Assembly (NCBI RefSeq): GCF_000156195.1
Contig: NZ_GG688323.1
Location: 152,856-216,855, forward strand
From: Bacteroides finegoldii DSM 17565
Lineage (GTDB): Bacteria > Bacteroidota > Bacteroidia > Bacteroidales > Bacteroidaceae
Direction of reading: 5' to 3'
DNA length: 64,000 nt
Shown here: positions 9,237-18,469 of the stretch, one piece after another
How the letters are laid out: each line of letters starts with the position of its first letter
Position numbering within the stretch: the stretch's first letter is position 1
The notes under the pieces: model-generated
Seen by the model: only the letters and a program-made list of their open reading frames with translations
What the model was told of the DNA's origin: nothing
Databases searched by the model: none
Made by a program: the position numbers and the translations under genes

Positions 9237-9812
9237 CTACACCACCCGTTCGATATATCCCACAGGCATATCGACACTGGCACATCCGAGCATATCCAGC
9301 CGGACGGCAATTTTTGTCTTCCCGTTCAAAGTAACCAGCTCACCTTCCAGTCCTCTCAACGGGCCTTTTATGACACGTACTTTCTCACCCGGACTCAATG
9401 GAGTATTACTCATATTGACTGCTTCCTCCGAATAGTCTAACATGAATTTGAACTTCTCCATTTGGGTATCGGGTATAACAGCCGGAGCGCTCTCACCATG
9501 AAGCACCATATAACGGCTGACGGCCGATAGCATAAGAACGTCTTTCTGTTCTTGTGCATCAACACGTACAAATATTTTCATCGGAATTACGATGTGATCG
9601 ATCTGCTTGCGACGATCACTCCACAGATGGGTCTTTCTTTGAACCGGAACATAGTTTTCTATGCCCATTTTTGTTAGCCGCTCGCTTGTCTTTTTCTCGT
9701 GATAAATACGAACTTGAGCAACCAACCAACGCTTTTTAGACAAGGCTACGCCGTTACCTGTCACATGTGCAGGTAAAACCTTAGTCGTTACGCGTTCAGA
9801 AGTAAGTTTCAT
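9237..9812 (-). CDS. upxY: UpxY-family transcription antiterminator (NusG-like)
   Basis: A 191-residue NusG paralogue that, in Bacteroides capsule loci, lets RNA polymerase read through the long operon it heads. The NGN domain starts RWLVAQVRIYHEKKTSERL, continues with MGIENYVPVQRKTHLWSDRR and VIPMKIFVRVD, and a KOW motif follows (GEKVRVIKGPLRGLEGEL). It is the first gene of a minus-strand operon that runs to the window edge. In many Bacteroides capsule loci upxY is followed by upxZ, whose product inhibits the UpxY proteins of other loci; no such gene is present here. A -7 box 52 bases before the ATG suggests a leader in which the factor could act. The family call is strong; antitermination is by homology. 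Confidence 0.9.
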   Translation of the reverse strand: MKLTSERVTTKVLPAHVTGNGVALSKKRWLVAQVRIYHEKKTSERLTKMGIENYVPVQRKTHLWSDRRKQIDHIVIPMKIFVRVDAQEQKDVLMLSAVSRYMVLHGESAPAVIPDTQMEKFKFMLDYSEEAVNMSNTPLSPGEKVRVIKGPLRGLEGELVTLNGKTKIAVRLDMLGCASVDMPVGYIERVV

Positions 9813-9863
9813 TATTTATAAAGATCACCCCGTCGCCCAAAGAGCTACCGGATAATTTTGCCG

Positions 9864-9871
9864 CAAAGATA
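9864..9871 (-). promoter_or_regulatory. -7 box of the upxY operon promoter
   Basis: On the minus strand these bases read TATCTTTG, a perfect TAnnTTTG. A weak -33 match (ATTG) lies 18 bases upstream. The predicted start leaves a leader of about 45-50 nt before the upxY ATG at 9812. No inverted repeats of the kind that let a recombinase flip a capsule promoter were evident around it, so the promoter looks fixed. The 325-base gap between upxY and fabH holds this promoter and the divergent fabH promoter; nothing else is evident. Confidence 0.5.
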
Positions 9872-10040
9872 AATAAAAAAATACAGACTCAATAAAGAAT
9901 TCAAAAAACTTTTTACTTATTACTAAAAACCGTCCACGCACATCTTCCTGCAAACACAAGAAAACGATTAACGCTTTTGGAAAAATTTGGCATAATATTC
10001 CTTTTTATTATTTAAAAAGGTGGCTGTGACATAGACAGTC

Positions 10041-10071
10041 ATTGGATTTTATTCTCTTTTCTATATATTTG
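10041..10071 (+). promoter_or_regulatory. Promoter of fabH
   Basis: ATTG at 10041-10044, a 19-base spacer and TATATTTG at 10064-10071 match the Bacteroides housekeeping pattern (TTTG, 19-21 bases, TAnnTTTG). The predicted transcript starts about 60 nt before the fabH ATG at 10138, which supports that start over the earlier in-frame codon at 10042, which lies upstream of the -7 box. Confidence 0.6.
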
Positions 10072-10137
10072 CGCCCGCATTTATCATTTGGGATTAATTA
10101 CCTCATTCTAAAAAAACAGCAAAATCAATTTAAAACA

Positions 10138-11142
10138 ATGGAGAGTATAAACGCAGTAATTACAGGAGTCGGGGGATATGTGCCCGATTACATCCTGACC
10201 AATGATGAAATTTCCAAGATGGTGGATACCACCGACGAATGGATTATGGGACGTATCGGCATTAAGGAAAGGCGTATCTTAAAAGAAGAGGGACTCGGTA
10301 CTTCATACATAGCGCGTAAAGCGGCCAAACAGTTGATACAACGCACAAAAACCAATCCGGACGACATCGATCTGGTTATCGTCGCTACCACCACACCCGA
10401 CTATCGTTTCCCTTCAACCGCCTCAATCGTATGCGAAAGGTTGGGATTGAAAAATGCTTTTGCCTTCGATATGCAGGCTGTGTGCAGCGGATTCTTATAT
10501 GCATTGGAGACGGGGGCTAATTTTATCCGTTCGGGAAACTATAAGAAGGTAATCGTAATAGGAGCCGAGAAGATGTCGTCCATCATAGATTATACAGATC
10601 GTGCTACTTGTCCTATCTTCGGTGACGGTGGTGGTGCTGTCATGCTGGAGGCAACAACGGAGAATGTGGGGATTATGGACGCGGTATTGAGAACGGATGG
10701 TAAAGGGTTGCCTTTCTTACATATAAAAGCAGGCGGTTCGGTATGTCCTCCCTCCTACTATACGTTGGATAACAAGATGCATTATATTTATCAGGAAGGA
10801 CGCACCGTGTTCAAATATGCAGTAGCCAATATGTCCGATGCTTGCGAGGCTCTGATCGAAAGGAATCATCTTAGCAAGGAGAAGATCGATTGGGTAATTC
10901 CCCATCAAGCTAATCAACGCATTATCGCGGCAGTCACACAACGGTTGGGAATACCGCCGGAGAAAGTCATGGTGAACATCGAACGGTATGGCAACACAAG
11001 TGCCGGTACACTTCCGCTCTGCCTCTGGGACTTTGAGAATAAGTTCAAAAAGGGAGATAACCTGATTTTCACAGCATTTGGAGCCGGATTCGCTTGGGGA
11101 GCCATTTATGTAAAATGGGGGTACAACGGAAATAAAGAATAA
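10138..11142 (+). CDS. fabH: 3-oxoacyl-ACP synthase III
   Basis: Condenses acetyl-CoA (or a branched acyl-CoA) with malonyl-ACP to start fatty acid synthesis in the cytosol. The 334-residue protein begins [20 protein letters not shown], the normal start for the family. The catalytic triad is visible: Cys in [13 protein letters not shown], His in [11 protein letters not shown] and Asn in YGNTSAGT. The glycine-rich C-terminal segment [14 protein letters not shown] is also typical. It stands alone, with its own promoter and a strong terminator. In Bacteroides another fabH normally sits with rpmF, so this may be a second copy with a different acyl preference; that is inference. Confidence 0.92.
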   Translation: MESINAVITGVGGYVPDYILTNDEISKMVDTTDEWIMGRIGIKERRILKEEGLGTSYIARKAAKQLIQRTKTNPDDIDLVIVATTTPDYRFPSTASIVCERLGLKNAFAFDMQAVCSGFLYALETGANFIRSGNYKKVIVIGAEKMSSIIDYTDRATCPIFGDGGGAVMLEATTENVGIMDAVLRTDGKGLPFLHIKAGGSVCPPSYYTLDNKMHYIYQEGRTVFKYAVANMSDACEALIERNHLSKEKIDWVIPHQANQRIIAAVTQRLGIPPEKVMVNIERYGNTSAGTLPLCLWDFENKFKKGDNLIFTAFGAGFAWGAIYVKWGYNGNKE

Positions 11143-11156
11143 TAGAAGAGAGTAAT

Positions 11157-11205
11157 AAAAAATCCCTTTGATTCTCAATGAATCAGAGGGATTTTTTATT
11201 TTTTC
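11157..11205. terminator. Bidirectional intrinsic terminator between fabH and tRNA-Asp
   Basis: An 18-bp stem (11157-11174 with 11180-11197, a single G-T pair) and a five-base loop are followed by a T-rich run. Because the arms begin and end in A6/T6, the hairpin works on both strands and would stop fabH reading rightward and the tRNA transcript reading leftward. Confidence 0.85.
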
Positions 11206-11217
11206 TTGGTTGAGAAG

Positions 11218-11291
11218 CGGTGCGTACGGGACTCGAACCCGTGACCCCATGCGTGACAGGCATGTATTCTAACCAACTGAACTAACGCACC
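11218..11291 (-). tRNA. tRNA-Asp (GTC)
   Basis: On the minus strand 74 nt fold into a full cloverleaf. The acceptor GGTGCGT pairs with ACGCACC, the D arm is GTTC/GAAT, the anticodon stem CATGC/GCATG encloses the loop CTGTCAC with anticodon GTC, and the T arm ACGGG/CCCGT encloses TTCGAGT. The discriminator base is G, as expected for tRNA-Asp. The 3' CCA is not encoded. It stands alone, without a second tRNA beside it. Confidence 0.95.
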
Positions 11292-11413
11292 AAAATATCA
11301 TTTGACAATCACAATCTTCTTGATTGCGGATGCAAAGGTAGATATTTTTTTGAAACCTACAATAGCTTTCATATCTTTTTTCTGAAAAAGTGGGTTTATT
11401 AAGAATTATCGTG

Positions 11414-11421
11414 TACATTTG
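11414..11421 (+). promoter_or_regulatory. -7 box upstream of the aminotransferase gene
   Basis: TACATTTG, a perfect TAnnTTTG, 27 bases before the ATG at 11449. The -33 region is not clear. Its position favours the ATG at 11449 over the TTG at 11419, which lies inside the box. Confidence 0.5.
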
Positions 11422-11448
11422 CAGCTATTACATAAAATAGAAAATAGA

Positions 11449-12765
11449 ATGAAAAATACACCAATTGAACGACATCTGATTGATGAAACCATAAATGAGT
11501 TTCAAATTGTCGATTTTTCTAAAGCAACCATTCGTGAAGTGAAAGCTATTGCTTCAAAAGCGGAAGCCGCATCAGGGGTTGAGTTTATCAAGATGGAAAT
11601 GGGTGTTCCGGGACTTCCTCCTTCTGCCGTTGGGGTGAAAGCAGAGGTTGAAGCGCTACAAAAAGGGATAGCCAGCCTATATCCGGACATTAACGGACTG
11701 CCCGAATTGAAAAAGGAGGCTTCTAACTTTATCAAGGCATTTATTAATGTGGATTTAAGCCCGGAAGGCTGTGTACCTGTTACCGGTTCTATGCAAGGCA
11801 CATTCGCTTCTTTCCTCACTTGCAGCCAATGTGATGAAAAGAAAGATACGATTCTGTTTATCGATCCCGGTTTTCCGGTGCAGAAGCAGCAGTTGGTTGT
11901 GATGGGGCAGAAATACGAGACATTCGATGTATACGATTACCGAGGCGACAAATTGAAAGAAAAATTGGAGAGTTATTTGAAGAAAGGCAATATATCTGCA
12001 ATCATCTACTCAAACCCCAATAATCCTAGTTGGATCTGCTTGAAAGATGAAGAGTTGAGGATTATCGGTGAACTGGCTACGCAATATGATGTGATTGTAC
12101 TGGAAGATCTGGCCTATTTCGCAATGGACTTCCGTCAGGATTTGAGCAAGCCGTATCAGGCTCCTTACCAGCCGTCGGTAGCTCATTATACGGATAATTA
12201 TGTCTTGTTGATTTCCGGTTCGAAAGCGTTCAGCTATGCCGGACAACGTATCGGTGTAAGTTGTATTTCCGACAAGTTATATCACAGAAGTTATCCGGGA
12301 CTGACAAAACGGTACGGCGGCGGAACTTTCGGGACCGTCTTCATTCATCGGGTGCTCTATGCACTTTCTTCCGGAACGAGTCATTCTGCACAGTTCGCTA
12401 TGGCTGCCATGCTGAAAGCAGCTAATGAAGGACAATACAATTTCCTCAATGAAGTGAAAATATATGGTGAAAGAGCGAAGAAGTTGAAAGATATCTTCCT
12501 GCATCACGGGTTCCATCTGGTATATGACAATGACTTGGGTGATCCTATTGCAGACGGATTTTATTTCACAATCGGATATCCGGGAATGACTAGCGGTGAG
12601 CTTGCCAAGGAGCTGATGTACTACGGTGTAAGCGCTATCTCATTAGTGACTACCGGAAGCCATCAGGAAGGTTTGCGCGCGTGTACCTCTTTTATTAAAG
12701 ACCATCAATATGCACAACTTGATGAAAGAATGAGATTATTTGCAGAAAATCATCCGGTAGCCTGA
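11449..12765 (+). CDS. PLP-dependent aminotransferase, class I/II
   Basis: A 438-residue fold-type I aminotransferase of the cytosol. The PLP lysine is seen in LISGSKAFSYAGQRIGV; YSNPNNPSW holds the conserved Asn-Pro cofactor-contact segment, and VIVLEDLAYFAM the Asp that pairs with the pyridine nitrogen. SLYPDINGLPELKKEAS and VPVTGSMQGTFASF match the substrate and phosphate loop regions. The start at 11449 (MKNTPIERHLID) follows a good -7 box. It is monocistronic, between a tRNA and a terminator. Which amino acid it uses is not clear; the family includes enzymes for aromatic, branched and Asp/Ala substrates. Confidence 0.85.
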   Translation: MKNTPIERHLIDETINEFQIVDFSKATIREVKAIASKAEAASGVEFIKMEMGVPGLPPSAVGVKAEVEALQKGIASLYPDINGLPELKKEASNFIKAFINVDLSPEGCVPVTGSMQGTFASFLTCSQCDEKKDTILFIDPGFPVQKQQLVVMGQKYETFDVYDYRGDKLKEKLESYLKKGNISAIIYSNPNNPSWICLKDEELRIIGELATQYDVIVLEDLAYFAMDFRQDLSKPYQAPYQPSVAHYTDNYVLLISGSKAFSYAGQRIGVSCISDKLYHRSYPGLTKRYGGGTFGTVFIHRVLYALSSGTSHSAQFAMAAMLKAANEGQYNFLNEVKIYGERAKKLKDIFLHHGFHLVYDNDLGDPIADGFYFTIGYPGMTSGELAKELMYYGVSAISLVTTGSHQEGLRACTSFIKDHQYAQLDERMRLFAENHPVA

Positions 12766-12805
12766 CGTTTGCGGTAAGACATCCATAAAAGCACCCTGCT
12801 AAATC

Positions 12806-12843
12806 AAAAAAAACGGAAATAACGATAATTATTCCGTTTTTTT
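12806..12843. terminator. Intrinsic terminator after the aminotransferase gene
   Basis: A run of A followed by CGGAAATAA pairs with TTATTCCG and a run of T, with one bulged A and a loop of about six bases. The A/T flanks would let it work in both directions; the rightward use fits the upstream gene. It ends only 15 bases before the yqgE start. Confidence 0.8.
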
Positions 12844-12857
12844 ATTAATTTAGGGGC

Positions 12858-13448
12858 ATGAATATCAACCTGGACATATTTAAGATTCAATCGAATAATG
12901 TATTGCCGTCAAGAGGAAAGATTTTGATATCCGAACCTTTTTTACGCGATGCAACGTTTGGCAGATCCGTAATTCTACTGGTCGATCATACGGAGGAAGG
13001 AACTATGGGATTGGTCATCAATAAACAATTGCCACTGCTTCTCAATGATGTTGTCATGGAATTTAAGTATTTGGATGAAATACCTCTCTACAAGGGTGGT
13101 CCTGTAGCGACTGATACTTTATTCTACCTCCATACTCTAGAGAAAATTCCCGGCTCTATCCCTGTCAGTAAGGGGCTTTTCCTAAACGGTGATTTTGAAG
13201 AAATAAAGAAATATATATTGCAAGGGAATAAAGTGAATGAATGTATCCGCTTTTTCTTGGGATATTCCGGTTGGGAAAGCAATCAGTTACATAGTGAGAT
13301 AAAGGAAAACACATGGCTGGTATCCAAAGAAGAGAACTCATATCTGATGAGAAACGACACCAAAGATATGTGGAAAGAGGCTTTGGAAAAGCTAGGCAGC
13401 AAGTATGAAACGTGGTCACGTTTTCCACAAGTGCCTACGCTGAACTGA
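12858..13448 (+). CDS. YqgE/AlgH family protein
   Basis: A 196-residue cytosolic protein of the UPF0301 family (PF02622), whose biochemical role is unsettled. Family signatures are [19 protein letters not shown] near the N-terminus, [20 protein letters not shown] with the conserved His and the Gly-hinge, VYLG-like [17 protein letters not shown], and [20 protein letters not shown]. Length is normal. It starts just after a terminator, so its promoter must lie within or next to that hairpin; none is obvious by eye. AlgH in Pseudomonas was named for alginate regulation, which does not show that this copy acts on polysaccharide. Confidence 0.9.
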   Translation: MNINLDIFKIQSNNVLPSRGKILISEPFLRDATFGRSVILLVDHTEEGTMGLVINKQLPLLLNDVVMEFKYLDEIPLYKGGPVATDTLFYLHTLEKIPGSIPVSKGLFLNGDFEEIKKYILQGNKVNECIRFFLGYSGWESNQLHSEIKENTWLVSKEENSYLMRNDTKDMWKEALEKLGSKYETWSRFPQVPTLN

Positions 13449-13485
13449 CATTTAGGCTTTCATTACCTATCTTATAGGAATTCAG

Positions 13486-14022
13486 TTATTTTCGGGGATT
13501 CAGACATTGAAGAAGTACGGCATCTTTATAGCATCCCTCTACCTGTAACCAGTTCTTTAAGAGTCCGCATTGGGTAAAGCCACACGATGCAAATAGTTTC
13601 AGACAGACCTCGTTGTCCACTGCCACGTGTGCATAGAGCTGCTTCAAGGACAGAAAACCGAAAGCATATTCGCAAAGTAGCTTCAGCGCATCGGTTGCAT
13701 AGCCTTGCCGACGATAGTTTTTATGCACGGCAATACCGACCTCTCCACGCGAATGGAGCGGAACAAAATCAGTAATATCAATAGTGCCTAGTATGTCATG
13801 ATCGGATTTACTCACAATCATCAAGCGTAATTGCTTGTCTGCAAAGACATCACATTGTGAGCCTTCGATATATTGGCGCAGTACATAACGGGAATAAGGG
13901 ACTGTGAAATTGCTGATATCCCACATAGAAGGATCATTCTCCATCTCGTACATAATATCCATATCTTCCGGCTCTACTGCACGAAGATAGATGCGCTCGT
14001 TTGTCAGATAAGATTGTTTCAT
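13486..14022 (-). CDS. GNAT-family N-acetyltransferase, RimJ/RimL/SpeG-like
   Basis: A 178-residue acetyl-CoA-dependent acyltransferase. It opens with LTNERIYLRAVEPEDMDIMYEM, the usual start for RimJ/RimL-type members, and the acetyl-CoA pyrophosphate loop is GIAVHKNYRRQGYATDAL. The C-terminal CLKLFASCGFTQCGLLKNWL is the usual final beta-alpha unit. Members acetylate ribosomal proteins, polyamines or small amines, and the substrate cannot be told here. It is the third gene of a minus-strand set recR, membrane protein, acetyltransferase, with six bases to the gene before it, so all three are likely cotranscribed. Confidence 0.85.
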   Translation of the reverse strand: MKQSYLTNERIYLRAVEPEDMDIMYEMENDPSMWDISNFTVPYSRYVLRQYIEGSQCDVFADKQLRLMIVSKSDHDILGTIDITDFVPLHSRGEVGIAVHKNYRRQGYATDALKLLCEYAFGFLSLKQLYAHVAVDNEVCLKLFASCGFTQCGLLKNWLQVEGCYKDAVLLQCLNPRK

Positions 14023-14027
14023 GCGCT

Positions 14028-14477
14028 TTAGTCTTTTGTGATGTGAAGTTCGTTACGCAATCTTTTCTCACTGGGCAGACAGAAAAGAGAAGCCGTCAAG
14101 CCAATGAGCATACAAAGATTGCCGGTACTGCTTAATGTCAAATAGTAACATAGGATGTTGGCTACAATGGCAACTTCAAGTATTCCCAATCGGACAATGC
14201 TCCATTGCACATAACGTTTCAGTGCTAGCGTGATAGTCATATTGTCTATTTTCTTTTTGAGCACCAAGCTGAATAGCTTCAAAGAAAGAGGTACGCAAAG
14301 TGCCGTCAACAGAATGCCGATAGTCTCAAAATAATAAGTAGCCTGTACATTATCTACCAGATTTCCTACGGGCAAGAGATCGAACTCCCCTGCTCCAAGC
14401 AGAAAAGCCGGAAATACCCAAAAGAAAACATAACCTATATTCAAATTCCTGACAGCACGTTTTATCTGTTCTTCCAT
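14028..14477 (-). CDS. Unrecognised four-helix membrane protein
   Basis: I do not recognise this 149-residue protein. Four hydrophobic segments are visible: IGYVFFWVFPAFLLGAGEF, the stretch TIGILLTALCVPLSLKLFSL, GILEVAIVANILCYYLTL and LCMLIGLTASLFCL. The C-terminus is polar and basic (PSEKRLRNELHITKD). There is no signal peptide and no catalytic motif. It lies 27 bases after recR and six before the acetyltransferase gene, so it is probably cotranscribed with both. Small membrane proteins of this layout next to recR occur in other Bacteroides, to my recollection, without known function. Confidence 0.7.
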   Translation of the reverse strand: MEEQIKRAVRNLNIGYVFFWVFPAFLLGAGEFDLLPVGNLVDNVQATYYFETIGILLTALCVPLSLKLFSLVLKKKIDNMTITLALKRYVQWSIVRLGILEVAIVANILCYYLTLSSTGNLCMLIGLTASLFCLPSEKRLRNELHITKD

Positions 14478-14504
14478 GTTCGTTCTAAACTTCTAAATAT
14501 TAAA

Positions 14505-15122
14505 TTATACAGTTCCGGTGAAAAGAGTCCGGTTCACAATACTACGCCCCAAAGTTACTTCATCGGCATATTCCAATTCATCTCCAACGGATATGCCACG
14601 CGCAATCACACTCAGTTTAACCCCTAGTCTATCCAATTTACGATAGATATAGAAATTGGTAGTATCTCCTTCCATCGTTGTGCTCAAAGCCAGAATTACC
14701 TCCTTAATTCCTCCTTCGGATACCCGCCGCACCAGACTTTCAATCTGAAGGTCGCTCGGTCCCACTCCGTCCATTGGAGAAATGACTCCTCCTAAAACAT
14801 GATAGAGCCCCCGATATTGCTGGGTTGCTTCTACCGCCATCACGTCGCGGATATTCTCTACTACGCAAATAGTGGAAGCATCCCGTTGTGGATTGGCGCA
14901 GATCTGGCAAATTTCAGTATCAGATATGTTATGACATACCTTACAGTACTTCACCTCTCGTTTCAATGTCATGATGGAATTTCCGAAAGCCTCTACGGTG
15001 GCCGTATCCTGACGAAGCAGATGCAAAACAAGCCTCATGGCCGTTTTACGTCCTATACCCGGCAACTTGGAAAATTCACCGACCGCCTTTTCGAGTAATA
15101 TGGAAGGATATTGTTGATTCAT
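14505..15122 (-). CDS. recR: Recombination mediator protein
   Basis: RecR helps RecO load RecA on single-stranded DNA at gaps in the RecFOR pathway. The 205-residue protein has the N-terminal helix-hairpin-helix ([20 protein letters not shown]), the four-cysteine zinc finger [19 protein letters not shown], and a Toprim domain starting [15 protein letters not shown] and continuing [19 protein letters not shown]. Length and domain order are normal. It is the first gene of a three-gene minus-strand operon and starts 35 bases after a perfect -7 box, divergent from the symporter gene. Confidence 0.97.
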   Translation of the reverse strand: MNQQYPSILLEKAVGEFSKLPGIGRKTAMRLVLHLLRQDTATVEAFGNSIMTLKREVKYCKVCHNISDTEICQICANPQRDASTICVVENIRDVMAVEATQQYRGLYHVLGGVISPMDGVGPSDLQIESLVRRVSEGGIKEVILALSTTMEGDTTNFYIYRKLDRLGVKLSVIARGISVGDELEYADEVTLGRSIVNRTLFTGTV

Positions 15123-15156
15123 AGATAATAATTACGGTTCTATCGATATTTTGGCG

Positions 15157-15204
15157 CAAAGATACAGATTATTGTTATAATACCTACAAAAAACACTACC
15201 TTTG
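15157..15204. promoter_or_regulatory. Divergent -7 boxes for recR and the symporter gene
   Basis: On the minus strand TATCTTTG occupies 15157-15164 and faces recR. On the plus strand TACCTTTG occupies 15197-15204 and faces the symporter gene. Both match TAnnTTTG fully. The plus box ends only eight bases before the ATG at 15213, so the symporter mRNA may have almost no leader. Confidence 0.55.
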
Positions 15205-15212
15205 CAGTCGAT

Positions 15213-16667
15213 ATGATGATACTTGTCACTATAATATGCTACTTTGCGGTATTATTATTAATAGCCCGTATCACCGGATATAAAGGCGGATCGAATGCAG
15301 CGTTCTTCAAGGGAGAGAATAAATCTCCTTGGTATGTGGTTTCTTTTGGCATGATCGGCGCCTCTATTTCCGGAGTGACCTTCGTTTCTGTTCCCGGCAT
15401 GGTGCGTGGCATGGATATGACATATATGCAGACGGTATTCGGCTTTTTCTTCGGATATATGGTGGTAGCGCATATATTGCTTCCCTTATACTATAAACTC
15501 AACTTGACAAGTATATACGGCTATCTCGGCACACGCATCGGAACGCGTGCCTATCGTACCGGCTCGTTTTTCTTTTTATTGTCGCGTATGTTGGGAACGG
15601 CAGCCAAACTCTATCTGGTTTGTCTCATTCTCCACACTTATGTATTTCAGGAGATGCATATTCCCTTTTGGATAATCGCTGTCGGATCGGTTGCCTTAGT
15701 ATGGGTGTATACCCACAAAAGCGGAATAAAAACGATTGTATGGACAGACACTTTGCAGACTTTCTGTCTGATAGCAGCACTGATTTTTATTATCTATTTT
15801 ACAATTCAAGAATTAGGACTGGATTTTAACGGCATTATCCAGACCATTCAGCACAATGAACACAGCAGAATTTTTGTCATGGATGATTGGGTATCCCGGC
15901 AAAATTTCTTTAAACAGTTCTTTAGCGGTATCTTCATCGTGATTGTAATGACCGGACTCGACCAAGACATGATGCAAAAGAATCTGTCTTGCCGTAATCT
16001 TCGCGAAGCACAGAAGAATATGTATTGTTACGGATTCTCATTTATTCCGCTAAACTTTCTATTCTTGTGTCTGGGAATATTACTGATTACATTAGCCGGA
16101 CAAATGCAATTGGCATTACCTGCTATGAATGATGATATTTTACCCATGTTTGCAGCGCAAGGCTATCTGGGACAACCCGTTCTGATACTTTTTACAATCG
16201 GTATTATCGCAGCCGCTTTCAGCAACTCGGACTCCGCACTGACGGCCATGACAACCAGCGTATGCGTGGATTTGCTGAATACGGAAAAAGACAGTGAAGA
16301 AACGGCACGCCGCAAAAGGAATAAGGTACATTTATCCCTTTCAGTCTTACTGACTTTCTTCATCTGCCTCGTAGAAACTCTAAACAATAAAAGTGTAATT
16401 GACGCGATCTATATCATCGCCTCTTATACTTACGGTCCCTTATTAGGAATGTTTGCTTTCGGACTTTTTACCCGCAGACAAACCAACGATCGGTGGGTTC
16501 CGTTGATAGCTATCCTTTCACCCCTACTCTGTTACCTCGCCGATTGGTGGATTGGAAAAGAAACCGGATATAAATTCGGTTATGAATTGCTAATGTTAAA
16601 TGGAACACTTACCTTTGCAGGGCTAATATTGATGTCAAAGAAACAAATGACTAGAAAATGGAAATAA
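15213..16667 (+). CDS. Sodium:solute symporter family transporter
   Basis: A 484-residue inner-membrane carrier of the SSS family (PF00474) that couples uptake of an unknown solute to sodium. About 13 helices are visible. Characteristic parts are [19 protein letters not shown] in the first unwound helix, [19 protein letters not shown]-like sequence in the middle (seen as [19 protein letters not shown]) and [20 protein letters not shown], the Ser-rich sodium-binding helix. Its end overlaps the yihA start by ten bases, so the two are coupled. In Bacteroides such genes are often labelled as sialic acid or proline carriers, but nothing here settles the substrate. Confidence 0.9.
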   Translation: MMILVTIICYFAVLLLIARITGYKGGSNAAFFKGENKSPWYVVSFGMIGASISGVTFVSVPGMVRGMDMTYMQTVFGFFFGYMVVAHILLPLYYKLNLTSIYGYLGTRIGTRAYRTGSFFFLLSRMLGTAAKLYLVCLILHTYVFQEMHIPFWIIAVGSVALVWVYTHKSGIKTIVWTDTLQTFCLIAALIFIIYFTIQELGLDFNGIIQTIQHNEHSRIFVMDDWVSRQNFFKQFFSGIFIVIVMTGLDQDMMQKNLSCRNLREAQKNMYCYGFSFIPLNFLFLCLGILLITLAGQMQLALPAMNDDILPMFAAQGYLGQPVLILFTIGIIAAAFSNSDSALTAMTTSVCVDLLNTEKDSEETARRKRNKVHLSLSVLLTFFICLVETLNNKSVIDAIYIIASYTYGPLLGMFAFGLFTRRQTNDRWVPLIAILSPLLCYLADWWIGKETGYKFGYELLMLNGTLTFAGLILMSKKQMTRKWK

Positions 16668-17263
16668 CAAGCGCAGAATTTGTGATTAGCAACACAGACG
16701 TGAAGAAATGTCCGGCAGGCACTTTTCCCGAATATGCTTTCATCGGTCGTTCTAATGTAGGAAAATCGAGTCTTATCAATATGTTGACCGCCCGCAAGGG
16801 ATTGGCTATGACTTCTGCCACTCCGGGAAAAACTATGCTTATCAACCATTTCCTGATTAATAAAAACTGGTATCTTGTCGATCTTCCGGGATATGGCTAT
16901 GCCCGTCGCGGTCAGAAAGGGAAAGACCAGATACGCACGATAATCGAGGATTATATTCTTGAACGGGAGCAGATGACAAACCTTTTTTTATTAATAGACA
17001 GTCGCTTGGAACCTCAAAAGATTGATCTCGAATTCATGGAATGGCTGGGGGAAAACGGCATTCCTTTTTCTATCATTTTCACCAAAGCCGATAAACTGAA
17101 AAGCGGACGATTGAAGATGAATATCAATGCTTATCTCCGTGAACTGAGCAAACAATGGGAAGAACTCCCTCCCTACTTTATTTCTTCTTCGGAAAACCGC
17201 ACCGGACGGACAGAAATACTTGATTATATAGAAAGCATAAACAAAGATCTCAATATAAAATGA
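16658..17263 (+). CDS. yihA: Ribosome biogenesis GTPase YihA/YsxC/EngB
   Basis: An essential small GTPase that helps assemble the large ribosomal subunit. The 201-residue protein shows the G1 loop [14 protein letters not shown], the conserved [14 protein letters not shown] segment in the G2 region, the G3 motif [12 protein letters not shown] and the G4 motif TKADKL. The G5 region ([12 protein letters not shown]) is also clear. It overlaps the symporter gene by ten bases and the next gene by four (ATGA), giving a tightly packed set. Length and motifs are normal. Confidence 0.97.
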   Translation: MEITSAEFVISNTDVKKCPAGTFPEYAFIGRSNVGKSSLINMLTARKGLAMTSATPGKTMLINHFLINKNWYLVDLPGYGYARRGQKGKDQIRTIIEDYILEREQMTNLFLLIDSRLEPQKIDLEFMEWLGENGIPFSIIFTKADKLKSGRLKMNINAYLRELSKQWEELPPYFISSSENRTGRTEILDYIESINKDLNIK

Positions 17264-17865
17264 AAATGAAGAAGAATTTTTTATCTGCTACCTTGATGGT
17301 GGTATTTATGCTGACGGCAACTAACAGCCAGGCACAATCATGGGCGGACTTGTTGAATAAGGACAACATCTCAAAAGTTGTGAACGCCATTACAGGAAAC
17401 ACTGAAACGATCGACATGACTGGAACATGGAGTTACAAAAGCTCAGCCGTCGAGTTCGAATCGGATAATCTGCTGATGAAAGCAGGAGGTGCAGCCGCAG
17501 CGACAATGGCGGAAAACAAGTTGAACGAGCAGTTGAGCAAGATTGGCATTAAGGACGGGCAAATGAGTTTCACGTTCAATGCAGACAGTACTTTCACCAG
17601 CACAGTGGGAAAGAAAACATTGAAAGGAACTTACTCCTACAATGCTTCCACCAAACAAGTGGACTTGAAATATTTGCGATTGCTGAACCTGCACGCTAAA
17701 GTGAATTGCAGTTCTAATTCACTGGAATTGTTATTCAACTCGGATAAATTGCTAAAATTAATGGCGTTTATCGGTAGTAAAAGCAACAGTACCGCACTCA
17801 AAACCGTTAGTTCTCTGGCCGATAACTATGACGGAATGATGCTTGGATTCGAGCTTGCCAAATAG
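17260..17865 (+). CDS. DUF4923-type secreted lipocalin-like protein
   Basis: A 201-residue exported protein of unknown function. A signal peptide is clear ([19 protein letters not shown] followed by SQAQS, cut after AQA-like residues). The mature part begins [20 protein letters not shown] and continues with [20 protein letters not shown], a pattern I associate with DUF4923 and lipocalin-like Bacteroidetes proteins. Later stretches ([38 protein letters not shown]) look like beta strands. The start overlaps the yihA stop by four bases. It is intact. The family name is by recollection; no function is implied. Confidence 0.75.
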   Translation: MKMKKNFLSATLMVVFMLTATNSQAQSWADLLNKDNISKVVNAITGNTETIDMTGTWSYKSSAVEFESDNLLMKAGGAAAATMAENKLNEQLSKIGIKDGQMSFTFNADSTFTSTVGKKTLKGTYSYNASTKQVDLKYLRLLNLHAKVNCSSNSLELLFNSDKLLKLMAFIGSKSNSTALKTVSSLADNYDGMMLGFELAK

Positions 17866-17927
17866 CAAATACAATCCGTTTAATACTATTTCGCACTCTA
17901 TAAAGTATATTTTAAGGGAAAAAGCAT

Positions 17928-17935
17928 TACCTTTG
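17928..17935 (+). promoter_or_regulatory. -7 box of the DUF1573 gene
   Basis: TACCTTTG, a perfect TAnnTTTG, 29 bases before the ATG at 17965. This supports 17965 as the ancestral start of the following gene and therefore the view that the frame is broken just after it. Confidence 0.5.
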
Positions 17936-17964
17936 GCACTTGTAATCAAAAAAGAGAAGGAAAA

Positions 17965-18365
17965 ATGAAAAAGATACTTTTTTTTATGACTTTGTTCAGT
18001 AATGGGGGCGAAGTTTTAGTCATTTGCTCAAACCAAATGCAGATATTAAGTTTGACAAAACAACTCACGACTTCGGCAAGCTCTCAGAAAACAGTCCGGT
18101 AGTTAGTTGTACATTTACCTTTACTAATATCGGTGACGCTCCTTTGGTAATCCACCAGGCGGTAGCTTCATGCGGATGTACTGTACCCGAATATACGAAA
18201 GAACCTATCATGCCGGGCAAAAAAGGTACAATCAAAGTGACTTATAACGGAACAGGCAAATATCCGGGACATTTCAAGAAATCAATCACTTTGCGTACCA
18301 ACGCCAAAACAGAGATGGTAAGATTGTATATTGAGGGCGATATGGTAGCAAAAGACGCTAAATAA
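17965..18365 (+). pseudogene. DUF1573 protein gene with frameshifted signal peptide
   Basis: The DUF1573 domain is intact in the frame that ends at 18365 (IKFDKTTHDFGKLSENSPVV, FTNIGDAPLVIHQAVASCGC, TVPEYTKEPIMPGKKGTIKV), but no ATG serves that frame; a TAA at 18000-18002 closes it upstream and only a TTG at 18024 could start it. An ATG at 17965, with promoter and purine-rich ribosome site, starts MKKILFFMTLFS, a signal peptide in another frame. Joining short pieces from three frames would give a plausible export signal (MGAK, then SFAQT) leading into NADIKFDK, so one or more small indels lie between about 18000 and 18040. The protein would normally be exported. Either a real pseudogene or a base-calling error. 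Confidence 0.7.
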
Positions 18366-18385
18366 AAAATTTTAGGCTATTACAT

Positions 18386-18418
18386 AAAGGAGAATCTTTC
18401 GGTTCTCCTTTTTTTTTG
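18386..18418 (+). terminator. Intrinsic terminator after the DUF1573 gene
   Basis: AAAGGAGAATC (18386-18396) pairs with GGTTCTCCTTT (18401-18411) around a TTTC loop and is followed by seven more T. It separates the DUF1573 gene from the OPT transporter gene. Confidence 0.85.
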
Positions 18419-18469
18419 TTTACTTTGAAGACGGAAACGTAAATTGACACATTAGCAAATTATAAAACT

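Noticed and set aside
13467-13479. Small palindrome CCTAT/ATAGG between yqgE and the acetyltransferase gene
   Set aside because: The five-base stem is too short and without a clear T tract to call a terminator, though the two genes converge here.
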